Source: Lojkania enalia (taxonomy: Eukaryota; Ascomycota; Dothideomycetes; Pleosporales). Taken from it: DNA of 46,366 nt. Location: contig ML986731.1 in the NCBI GenBank assembly GCA_010094045.1, forward strand, positions 1 to 46,366, in the 5' to 3' direction. The notes beneath the pieces are model-generated. The model ran no database searches and was not told where the DNA came from. It saw nothing but the letters and a program-made list of their open reading frames with translations. Below are positions 35,601 through 46,283 of the stretch, piece by piece; positions within the stretch are counted from its first letter, which is position 1; each line of letters starts with the position of its first letter. Position numbers and translations under genes: made by a program.

Positions 35601-35612
35601 GAAGGGGGGTAG
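35601..35612 (+). promoter_or_regulatory. polypurine tract of Gypsy-1A
   Basis: GAAGGGGGGTAG directly before the 3' LTR: the plus-strand primer site of reverse transcription. Gypsy-1B has GGAGGGGGGTAG at the same place. Confidence 0.85.
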
Positions 35613-35891
35613 TATAATAATACAAAGAAATCGTTCTACGAAAAGCTTTATATACAACCTTATCCTAAAGCTTTTCGCTTATCTTATCTTACCTCTAGTT
35701 CTACCTCTTTTCCCTTCCGTATATAGTTGTATACTCCTTTATAAGTAGCTTAGTAGTTCTTCTATATTCTTTTATATAAGGCCTATAGGTGTTAATAGAA
35801 TTTCTAGGTCCCTAAACCCCTATATACTCCTATATACCTTTAAGTAGATTCGTGCTGTATTTAGACCTATTATCTTACCTACGCTGTTATA
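35613..35891 (+). repeat. 3' LTR of Gypsy-1A (279 bp)
   Basis: Starts TATAATAATACAAAGAAATC and ends CTGTTATA, followed by the TCCTT target duplication. Same length as the 5' LTR. Confidence 0.95.
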
Positions 35892-35896
35892 TCCTT
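35892..35896 (+). other. target site duplication of Gypsy-1A (right)
   Basis: TCCTT, identical to 28693-28697. Confidence 0.92.
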
Positions 35897-36330
35897 AAAA
35901 TAAAGTAATATTAAACGCTTTTATTATTCTTATATAAAATTTTACTCTAGTAGTTATAATAGACGCTAATAGTATAAAAGATAATCTAAATCTCCTACCT
36001 AAGTCTATTTTATTAAAGTAGACGCGCGTATATTAATATTTAGAGTAGTAGTATAAGATAGAGGAAGAAGAAATAGAATTATATATAGAGAACAGTACCT
36101 AGTATATTATTAATTATATACTAGCTAGAACTACTATACTATCTACTAAATAGATATATAAATATAAGTTTAATAATAAAGAATATCTAGTATAATATAA
36201 AGTACGTCTTATTATTTATAGTAAGTACTAATATTTAAATCTCTAAAAAGATATATATATAGGAATAGTACGCTTTATAACTATTAAGTTAATTCTAGTA
36301 TTAGTTAATACTCTTAATCTAGAGTATAAC
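35897..36330 (+). pseudogene. Copia-1 linker and start of reverse transcriptase
   Basis: Continues Copia-1 pol after Gypsy-1A. It shows the pre-RT linker and the entry of copia RT: IYKYKFNNKEYLVQYKVRL (one stop read through; family KWVYKxKxxxxGxxxxYKARLV), then ITIKLILVLVNTLNLEYN, the block just before the copia DVxTAFLNG motif, where Fot-6 interrupts. The other half is at 38206. Confidence 0.8.
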
Positions 36331-36332
36331 TA

Positions 36333-36380
36333 ACGTACTGTATAAGCGAGCTAATTACCTAAGCGAGCTGATTATAATAC
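36333..36380 (+). repeat. left terminal inverted repeat of Fot-6
   Basis: ACGTACTGTAT, then AAGCGAGCTAATTA and, 17 bp on, AAGCGAGCTGATTA. Confidence 0.93.
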
Positions 36381-36419
36381 TAAAACTCTACTAAAATTAT
36401 AATAATTATACTTTATAGT

Positions 36420-38080
36420 ATTATACTATAATTAACAACTATAGAATTAATTTAGAAAGAAGCTAGAATATAGCTTATACTCTAAGTTCTTTAATAAGAT
36501 ATAATACTAACTATATATTATATTATATTAATCTATAATGTTTCTAAAGTATACTTAGTATATAAAGGTAAGAAATAGCTCTATAACGCGATTACCGGCC
36601 TAATTTAATAAAGTTTAGTAAGACTAAGGAGTAGATAATTATTTAGTATATACTAGATCTAGATATAAGAGAATTTCTACTACAACTTACTACTATTTAA
36701 GATATAACTAATTTACTACTAGCTGCGCGCTCTACTAGCTAGATTAGAAAGAACTAGATAGAGAATTTTATTAAATATACGTCTAAGCTTAAGGTTAAAT
36801 TTAATTAAAAGTATAACTATTTAAGAGCTAAATATAAGAATCCTAAGGTTATAGAAAGCTAGTTCTACCTTATATAGAATATAAAGGCTAAGTATAGTAT
36901 TATTAATAAAAAGATATATAATTTCAACAAATTAAACTTTATAATAGGTGTAATATTAATAGAAGTAGTAGTTACTAGCTCTAAGAGACGGAATTAACTA
37001 AAGCAGCTCCAGCTAGGTAATTATAAGTAGACTACAGTTATCTAGAGTATTAACACGATAGGATAGATAATACCGCCTTTTATTATCTTTATAGGTACCT
37101 ACCACCTCTCTATATAGTATAAAGAAGATAATATTCTATTAACCTAGGCTATATAAGTTACTAATAACAGCTGGACGATAAATAATATTAGTATTAAATA
37201 GTTAAAGTACTTTAACGCGTATATAAAGGATTATACTATTAGTACGTATTAATTACTAATTCTTAACAGCTATAAGAGTTATAACTTACTTAAATTCAGG
37301 CAGCTCTATAAGAAAAAGAATATTATTACTCTCTATATACCTCTATATTCGTCGCACCTACTATAGCTATTAGATATAGGTTGTTTCTCGCCTTTAAAGA
37401 CTATATACGGGCGCTAAGTTAAGTAGCTAATACACGGTTATATTAACTATATTATAAAAATTAAGTTCTTACCCTACTTTAAAGCAGCTTTTAACGTAGC
37501 AATTATAAAGAGTAATATTCTAGGTAGCTTTTAAAACGCTAGTCTAGTTCTATTCGATCTAGATATAGTACTATTAAAACTCGAAGTTTAACTATATATA
37601 CTAATACCTTCTATAGTTGAAAATACTCCTTAAAAGTTAAAAATACTAAATAATTCTATTAAATTTAAGTCTTAATCTATATACGTTTAATTAAGAGTTT
37701 AAAAGTATTTAGATAGTTTATCTACTTTAATAGTAGAGGCGTTTAAATAGTTTATAAAGAGTGCTGCATATATAATATATAAAAATATACTATTATACGC
37801 TTAGGTTACTAAGCTTTAAACAGCTAATAAAGCCGCTATATAATATCGATTATATAAAAGAAAGTGTATATAGAAGGAAGGTAATCTAATAATTAAAGAA
37901 GGCGCTTAATTAACTACTCTAAAAGAGTTCAGCGCTTATACTAATAGGAAGAAGAGTAGGAAGAAAGCGTGTATTAATAGAGGCTAGCCGACTTAAAGGT
38001 ACTATAAGTAGTATAATAAGGCTAGATATAACTTACAGATGTATAAAAATAATACTATAGATATAGAAGAATAGGCTACT
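36420..38080 (+). pseudogene. Fot-6 transposase remnant
   Basis: The plus-strand frame is colinear with the other Fot transposases: an N-terminal DNA-binding part, KYKNPKVIESQFYLI-like text at about 36828 (one stop read through), YNFNKLNF at the first catalytic site (Asp to Asn), LLILNSYKSYNLLKF at about 37254 (Asp-Gly-His to Asn-Ser-Tyr), LLQLLDIGCFSPLKTIY at about 37360 (with RIP changes), and a C-terminal knuckle at about 37998-38040 degraded to RYYKQYNKARYNLQMY. Start and end are approximate. It is among the more heavily mutated copies. Confidence 0.8.
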
Positions 38081-38155
38081 ATACTATAAAATATAATAGA
38101 ATATAAGAAAGTATAATATTTTGCGAAAAGTAGTTGTGATTTTAATATAGTCTTA

Positions 38156-38203
38156 GTATTATAATCAGCTCGCTTAGGTAATTAGCTTACTTATATAGTA
38201 TGT
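38156..38203 (-). repeat. right terminal inverted repeat of Fot-6
   Basis: Reverse complement of the left arm with a few C/T and G/A differences. The first motif is changed to AAGTAAGCTAATTA and the second is intact. Confidence 0.93.
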
Positions 38204-38205
38204 TA

Positions 38206-39366
38206 GGTTAATATTATTACAGCCTTTCTAAATAGAAAGATAGATAAAGATAATCCTATCTATACTTAACTACTAGATAGTTTAATTAAATAACTTAATA
38301 AAGAACTCTATAGTTTCTACTAGTTATTATAATTTTAGTATAAAGAGATTAGCTGCTATTTAATATTATATAAATATAAACCTCTTAATTCTTATCTATA
38401 TATCTTTATTAATAAAGAGCTATAGTAGATTATTATTATATATACCGATAATCTACTCTTTATTTATCTAATAGCTAAAAGTATAGTAGCTATAAAATAA
38501 ATAGTTATAAGTATCTATAAATACCGCGATTTTAGCCTATTAAACTACTACTTTAGAATCTATATCGCGCGTAATTGTATAATATATATAATAGAGCTCT
38601 CTATAGAATTATATATTAAGAAGCTTATATTAATACTTTAGTAAGAAAACTACTATAAGTATAGTATACCGTTTAATCTCTTAACTATTAAGCTTATAGC
38701 TCGCCTTAAGGAAGATATCTATAATACTAAACTACTTAATAAATATTAGTTAGTTATTAGTAAGCTATTATATCCTATATACTTTATATAACTAAATATT
38801 ATATATTATATTACCTCTCTAGAATGTTTTAGTAGTAATCTAATAAGTCTATACTATAAATATATACTATAGATTATAGATTATCTCTATACTATATATA
38901 ACTATATTATAAAGTTCTTAACGTTAAATAGAGTTTAAAGAATACTAATTAAATACTTTATTTATATACTAGAAGTACCTTTTATAAGCTATTTAGATTT
39001 ATTATATACTAATTATAAGAATTGTAAATCGATAGCTAAATATCTATTTAAGCTATTTAGAAGAATAATTTACTATTAATCTTTTAAAGAGCGGTTAGTA
39101 ATAATATTAATAATAGAAGCTAAATATATAACTATTATATATATAGTTAAGAAAGTAGTATAGTTTTATTAATTCTATACTAAACTAGGTATATTATATA
39201 AACTACTTCAACCCCTAAAGCTCTATATTAATAATCTATTAGCTATTAAACTTACTAAGTAGAAAGGATACTACTAGTAAAGTAAGTATATTAACACCTA
39301 CTATTATTAGATTAAGGAGTAAGTAGTTTTTAGTTAATTATAACTTAAATATATTATAATAGTTAA
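38206..39366 (+). pseudogene. Copia-1 reverse transcriptase and RNase H
   Basis: The frame resumes with VNIITAFLNRKIDKDNPIY, the copia RT motif (family DVxTAFLNGxL). The catalytic box reads IYTDNLLFIYL at about 38440 (family YVDDLL; the second Asp is Asn), followed by the FSLLNYYFRIYIAR block (family xGxxxxFLGIxI). RNase H occupies about 38960-39360. It is cut by Gypsy-1B at 39367 close to the expected end of pol, so only the last residues and the 3' LTR are missing from the window. Confidence 0.82.
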
Positions 39367-39645
39367 TATAACGATGCTAAGAAATTGTTCTACGAAAAGC
39401 TTTATATGTAACCTTATCCTAAAGCTTTTTACTTATCTTATCCTACCTCTAACTCCGCCCCTTTTCCCTTCTATATATAGTTATATACTCCCTTATAAGT
39501 AGCTTAATAGTTCTTCTATATCCTTTTATATAAGATCTATAGGTGTTAATAGAATTCTTAGATCCCTAAACCTCTATATCCTCCTATATACCTCTAAGTA
39601 GATTTGTACTATATTTAGACCTATTATCTTACCTATACTATTATA
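39367..39645 (+). repeat. 5' LTR of Gypsy-1B (279 bp)
   Basis: Starts TATAACGATGCTAAGAAATT and ends CTATTATA. It aligns without gaps to the LTRs of copies A and C. Confidence 0.95.
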
Positions 39646-40187
39646 TTATATAGAAGAACTTAATACTACTAGTAACAGCCTCTTTAATAATATTATATTA
39701 ATTGTTTATTTAAATACATCTAAGTCTAAAATATACTTAATTTAGTTTAGATTATAATACTTATATACTATTATATTAAATTATTTAGTTACCTAAATAG
39801 GATTTTAAAAACCTTTTATTAATTAAAGTCTTTAGGTTTAGAACTTCCTATCTTCTACGATTAGAATTATCTTTAGAAAAGCTGCGTAGAGTACGCCTAG
39901 GTAGAAACTTAGAAACTACTAATAACCTATTAAAATTAGAGGTAACTATTAATATCTAACTATAATTTACCTTCTAATTTCTATATTAGAATCGATATAT
40001 ATATAAGTTATAGTAAGAGTAAGCTTCTATCTATATGTATAGAATAACTGTTACCTCTTATAGGAGGCCCTATAATAGGTAGACCCCTCTCTATAGAGCC
40101 TACAATAAAGAACCTATCTAATTTAGAGGAAAATTAGAGTAAACTAACTCTTAAGAAATAAATTACAATTTTATAAGAGGAGATCGT

Positions 40188-43100
40188 ACGTTTAATATAA
40201 TAGAAAACTATTAGTCTTAATTAACCTCTATAAACTACCAAATTAGAACTAATAATATACTAGAAAACTTTTACAACTCTTCTAGTAAGAAACTTCTTAG
40301 CTACCTCTAAACCCTCTTAAACCTATTTTATTAAATATACGCTTAAGATTAAAAGTTTTATAGATAGTAGTAAACCTATATTTAAATAATAGTAAGCTTT
40401 AATTCTAGACTAACTTAAGATTAATATAGATTACTATTAGATAGAGTATATACGTATAGTATTAGTATAGAGATATACCTCTAGTACTATAAAAGGATAT
40501 CTAGAACTAAAATACCTAGCTAAATTAGACTAGTATTAGTTTAAGAATACTAAAGAAATAATTTCACTTCTATAATTGTATTTTATTATAGGTAATAAAG
40601 AGATAGAGGTATAATAGGCGTTTTAGGTCCTAAGAATAAATAAGAGAGAAGCGTTCCTAACTTTTAAAGCTCGCTTTATTAGTACAGCTATTAGAAGATC
40701 CATACCCTAATCTAAGTAGTTCTTCTACCTATAAAATAAGATTCTCCCCAGCCTAAAAATACTAAACCTTAGCTTTAAGCTTATATAGAAAGGCTCTTTT
40801 AATACTATAGTTATCTATTTAACAGCCTATAATATAGAAAGAAGGAGCGTTCCTAACCTTCTAAAATAAACTATTAGCTTATAGGTTATAACTAAAATAA
40901 ATTTAAATCGGTACTAGAAGGTATTTAAAAGTTTATTTAAAGTAACCTATAATCTAATACTACTCTAATCTACTTTAATATTAATATTTTATTCTATTAT
41001 AATTACTTTCTAATAATTTAGTAAAACTCTTACACCTAAAAGGTATATAATTCTAGGTAATTACTATAATTATAGTAAACTAGAATACTCTATAAACAAA
41101 TATATAGTCTTTAAAGTATAAGAAATAGAGGTTAAATAAGAGGAGATTAAGGAAGAAGAGTTTCTAGATGTAAATAAGTACTATCTAGATAGTTCTTAGG
41201 TGGGAAATAGAGATGCTTAGAAAAACTCTCTATCCTAAACTTAAATAAATATAACTTATTAAATATCGATTTATTATATTTGTTTAGAGGAAAGTATTTC
41301 TAAATCTCTACCGTCCTATATTTAAAAGGTATTAGTATATAACTAAACGCTTTTATTAATATAAATACTTAAGGCTTTCTATTCCTTAATTTTATAGTAG
41401 CTAGATTATTCTCTTAAGCTCTATATATATTAATATAGTACTTATCCTTTAAAATTACTGTTAAAGGTTTTTAAGACTAAATCTAAACCCTAATTAATTA
41501 GTATATTTACTTATACCTATAAATTAATAGAAGAACTATCTAAAACTACCTATTTATTATTATAAATCTAGGTATTTAGGATTGTATTATTAGTATTAAA
41601 TAGTTATATTATTTTTAACTCCAGCTAGATACGGATAAAAATTAGATTATATAACCCTCTAAATATTCTACTACTTATAATCCTTTACCTCCTCTTCTTA
41701 TATAATTAACTTAGCTAGTATATAATAAGAAGGTAGAGTTAGATATCTAGCAACGCGATGCTCTATAGGAAAAGGACTAGTATTAGTAGTCCTACAGTCT
41801 AACTATTTATTATATTAAGAGTCTACTAAAACTACTAAAATTATATTAGTTTCTTATAGCTTATAGTTTAAATAAGTTTAGAGCTCCTATACGCCTATAT
41901 ATAATAAAGTCTAAACCCGATCTAAAGAAAGTCTATTCTTCTATTATTACTCTTATCTTAGCTAATACTTTCTACTTTAATATAAAGAGGAAAAAGAACA
42001 AGTTTTTCTCTATATCTCTATACAAAATCGAGCGGCTAATTAAAGATAAGTAAGCCCTAGAGCTAGAAGACGAGGCTAAAAATAAAGTACTAGTAAATCT
42101 CCGATTACTATCTAAATACTATAGGTATTAGAATATATTTAGTAAAACTGCGGCTTATTAATTACTAGAATACTACTCTTATAATTATAAGATTGTTCTT
42201 ATAAAACTCCTCTTTAATAGTTATAGCTTGTTATATAAGTAGAATATTAAGAAATTAGAGATAACTAAGAAGTATATTATAGATAATCTACGGTATAGGT
42301 ATATTAAGTAGAGTTGGAGCCCTTTTATATTTCTAATCCTTTACATCTATAAATCTAATAGTAACCTATATATCTATGTAGATTATTATAAACTTAATAC
42401 TCTTACCTATAAAAATATATATCTAATACTATATATAGATAAACTTCTATCTAGACCTATTAAGGTAGTAATTTTTACTAAATTTATTATTTATATAGCC
42501 TTTAATAAAATTAGAATAGACTCTAGTTTTAAAGAATATACTACCTTTCAGACTTAATATAGAACCTATAAGTATAAAGTTCTACCTTTTAGATTATATA
42601 ATAGTCTAGTAACTTACTAGTACTATATAAATAATATACTAATTAACTACCTAGATAACTTCTATATTACTTATCTAGATAATATTCTTATCTACTCTAA
42701 AGATAAGGTGATATATACTATCTATATTAAGAAAGTTCTTAAGAGATTATATTAAGCAGGGTTATAAGTTGATATTAAAAAGAGTAAATTCTATATTACC
42801 TAAACTAAATACTTTAGCTATATCCTATTAAATAAAGGCCTTAAGGTTAACCTAGAGAAGGTAGAAGTACTATATAACTAGCAGCTACCTACTACTATAA
42901 TAGGTGTAAAATCCTTCTTAGGTTTTACTAGATTCTATTAACAGTTTATACCAGAATTCTCACGTATTATAAAGCTAATTATCATACTATAGAACCCTAT
43001 AACCCCTTTTATATAGACTTTAGAATGTAATATTACCTTTAAGAAATTAAAGTTAGCCCTATTAAGTATACTTATACTCTACTACTTTAACCCTGCGTTA

Positions 43101-45200
43101 GAAATAAAGATAGAAACTAATACTTCTAATAGAGTAGTTATAGGAGTACTATTATAGAAATATTCTAATAGAAAATAGTATCTTATAGTATTTTATAGTA
43201 AAATTCTATCTAGTTTGGAACTAAACTAGAAAATCTATAATAAGAAACTATTCGCAATTATTACTATATTTAAGTAATAGAGGGTAGAATTTACTTTAGT
43301 AGCTACTAGGACTCTAGTATATATTAATTATTACTTACTCGAATATTTTATAATTATAAAGGTACTTAATACTTATTAAGTTTATTAGGCCGAGGAATTA
43401 GCTTAGTATTAGTTCCGAATTAAGTATACTCTAGGTAAAAATAATACTAGAGTAGATATCCTTAGTTATTATAAATAAGATATAGAAAACTTAAAAGTAG
43501 CTTAAACTAATAATTAGTTAAGAGTTCTACTTAAACTATATTAACTTCACCCCTAAATTAATGCCGAATTAGTCTAGTTCTATATTATATAAATAACAAC
43601 TTAAATAGCTATATTAAATGTTATTAAAGGCTAGAAGTAGGTTATATTACTAAACTCTCTAGAGTTAATCGACGTATTATTATAGGAAAACTAAGCCTCC
43701 TTTACGCAGGAACGTACTCTTTTACCCTACAAGTATTAGATAGAGAATAAACTACTCCTCTATAACAATCGCTTATATATTCTATTAGATTTAAGCCTTT
43801 ATATATAACTTATATAAGAAGCTTATAACTAAGTATCCTCCTTATATTTAAGCGCTACTAAAACCTATTAGTTACTATCTTAGAAGTACTACTAGAAGGG
43901 TATAGAGGCTACTTATAAACGATATATACGGAATTACATCCTATACTATAAAACTTATCTAATATAAACCCGAACTCTAGGTTTTATCTATTTACTTCCT
44001 ATATTAAATTGACTAATATAATACCTATATATTAACTTTAAAGATTTTTCTATAGATAAGTCTAGATACAATTAGATTATAGTAGTAATTAATCGCCTTT
44101 CTAAATAAGTAGTATCTATTCTCTACTATCGTATAATTAACGTACAGGGAATAGCTAAATTATTTATTTAATAGATATACTACTTTAGTTATATATCTAA
44201 AACTATTATTTTAAACTAAGAACCTTAATTTATATCTAGTTTCTAGTCTAAATTCTACTATATTTTAGGTATAAAGATTAAACTATCTACTACTTATTAT
44301 AAAAAGACTAATAGATAGACGGAGATTATAAATAAGTATATTAACTAGAGACTACGCTCTTTTATATCCTTCTACTAGAATAATTAGAGTTCTCTATTAC
44401 TTATAATTAACTAAGTATAAGCAACTCTACCCTATATAACTATTAGAATATTCCCGTATTAGATTTTATACGGATCTAAGCCCTATTAGAATTAGGATTG
44501 GAAATATTCTATTAATTCTATTACTATAATAGATAAATTAAATTATAAAAACGTTTTAGTTCTAGTAACTTATATATATATAGTCTAGAAAACTATAAAG
44601 GCTAATATTAAAAAGGTTTAGAATTATATATAATCTATTATTAACTATTACTAGTAACCAATTAATTAGTAGATTAGTAATATAGTCTACCTAAATACTA
44701 AGAACCTTACGGTCTAGAGACTGAGCTAAAAGCTATCTAATTAATAGGAAGGCCTTTTTAAAGTACTAGAATAGGTTAGAAACTCGTACTATCTATAACT
44801 ACCCCTAGAGTCGAGAATATATAATATCTTCGCATTAAACCTGTTGTATAAGAACCCCTAAAACCCTCTACTAGAGTAAGAAGCTTTAAAACTACCCGCT
44901 ATCGCTATTAAGAGGGTAGATAAGTAGGAGGTTAAGGAAATACTAGCTAGTAAGCTATATTATAAGACCCTTAAATACCATATAAAATAGGTAGAATATA
45001 ATTCCAACCCGGTCTAGTATAAAGCCTTAAATTTTATAGGTTTATCTTATAAGCTAAAAGCTTTTTATAATAAGTATCTAAATTAGCTAGGACTTCTAAA
45101 AGCCTTAACTAAATAGATTAAAGTATATAAGAATAGTATAGAGAATATAGATTATCTAGTAGACAATAATATATAAGAGTTAAGTAGTAGATTAGAAAAC
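40188..45200 (+). pseudogene. Gypsy-1B gag-pol
   Basis: Colinear with Gypsy-1A gag-pol. RT has YVDYYKLNTLTYKNIY at about 42376 and YLDNILIY (codons at 42672-42683), that is, the second catalytic Asp is Asn, unlike copy A. Integrase is about 43700-44750 and the chromodomain about 44930-45080 (EVKEILASKLYYKTLKYHI). The start codon equivalent reads ACG. TAA/TAG stops are more frequent than in copy A. Confidence 0.87.
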
Positions 45201-46270
45201 TAAATTATAGGCCCGAAATTACTCCTCTATAAAATCTAGAGGGTTTAATAGTAGGCTGTTAGATACCTCCCTAGTTCTTTTCTCCTCTATTCTTCTTCCT
45301 CTTTCTTCCCTCTAAACTCCCCTTAAACCTCCTCTACTTTATCTTTAGCTACCTAAGAGTGCTGTGATATCAGCTTAAAGGCTAAATATTAGAGCCTCTA
45401 GAGCTAAAATCTAATAGAGTAACTTAGTACCCTAGTAGAATAAAACCACCTAAATACTAGCTATAAAAAGGCTATTTTTCTAACTTTTTACAACCTGGGC
45501 TATAAGCGCTAGACTATAAGTAGACTCTAAAATAGTCTTAAAAGCTACCTTTTTATCCTTCTTATCCCCTATATATTAGGCTACTACTTATAGTTTAAGA
45601 TAGCCCCGGAAGACTAGAAACTCCTCCTTATAATAGAAAGGGATCTATAAATACGTTAGTAGTAAATACTCTACTAGTATTAAATGCGATTTATATAGGG
45701 TTATACTTTTTATTTTATAAGATATAATACTCGTATTTTTTTAATCTTAAGAATTAAAAGGTAAATATTATATACTACCCGCGGGCGAGCACGTATATAG
45801 TTTAAAGGTAGATAATTTAGAAGGCTTTTAAAAAGGCTCTAAGAAGTAGATAGAGTAGTATATTAATTAATTTTTTCTATAAGGTATTAGTAATACTTTA
45901 ATAATTAACGGTTCTAAGAACGCGTAATAATACGTACGAAGTAAAAGTTATTATTTAGTTAAGAAAGCTTAGTTAATAGCAACCTAATAATATACTAAGG
46001 CTAGTAAATACTTATTACTATACGCGATAAAATTACAATATTAATAAACTGTTATAATAGTAATTACTAGTTAATATATAGGTTAATTATACTTACTATA
46101 AAAACCTTACTTAATATTATATTAATATATAAATATATCTCTATAGGTAACTGCGTATATTAGCCTTTACTAATAAATACCTCTTTAAAGAAATTTCTTT
46201 ATACTAGAACCTATCTATAATAGCCCTAATTCCCTTTTAAACTAGTATAGATAGGGACTATTAACCTATA
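45201..46270 (+). other. 3' region of Gypsy-1B without recognised domain
   Basis: The counterpart of 34531-35600 in copy A, same length and alignable throughout. No family domain seen. Confidence 0.5.
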
Positions 46271-46283
46271 AGGAGGGGGGTAG
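46271..46283 (+). promoter_or_regulatory. polypurine tract of Gypsy-1B
   Basis: AGGAGGGGGGTAG immediately before the 3' LTR; the G run survives as in copy A. Confidence 0.85.

Larger units (their letters stand above)
28698..35891 (+). mobile_element. Gypsy-1A, complete Ty3/gypsy LTR retrotransposon
   Basis: A 7194-bp element: 279-bp LTRs at 28698-28976 and 35613-35891, a leader of about 540 bp, gag-pol with an integrase-linked chromodomain, a 3' region of about 1.08 kb without recognised domain, and a polypurine tract. TCCTT target duplications flank it. The LTRs differ from each other almost only by C/T and G/A changes, so ordinary LTR dating would overestimate its age. It is inserted in the linker between integrase and RT of Copia-1. 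It is the best-preserved copy of its family here. Confidence 0.96.
36333..38203 (+). mobile_element. Fot-6, Fot1/pogo-like DNA transposon
   Basis: An 1871-bp element, TA duplications at 36331-36332 and 38204-38205, with 48-bp terminal inverted repeats (36333-36380 and 38156-38203). The transposase is on the plus strand. Its excision in silico restores the Copia-1 RT frame (LEYN, a stop at an expected Gln, then VNIITAFLN), which proves the insertion point. Confidence 0.94.
25427..39366 (+). mobile_element. Copia-1, Ty1/copia element interrupted three times
   Basis: A plus-strand copia element of a different family from Copia-2. Gag, zinc knuckle, protease and integrase lie in 25690-28697. The linker and start of RT lie in 35897-36330, and the rest of RT and RNase H in 38206-39366. 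Between them are Gypsy-1A and Fot-6, and Gypsy-1B cuts off the end. Removing Fot-6 with one TA restores the frame across the junction. The 5' LTR is probably within 25427-25683, but its 3' partner is outside the window, so the left edge, and whether it sits inside Gypsy-2, is not proven. Confidence 0.82.
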
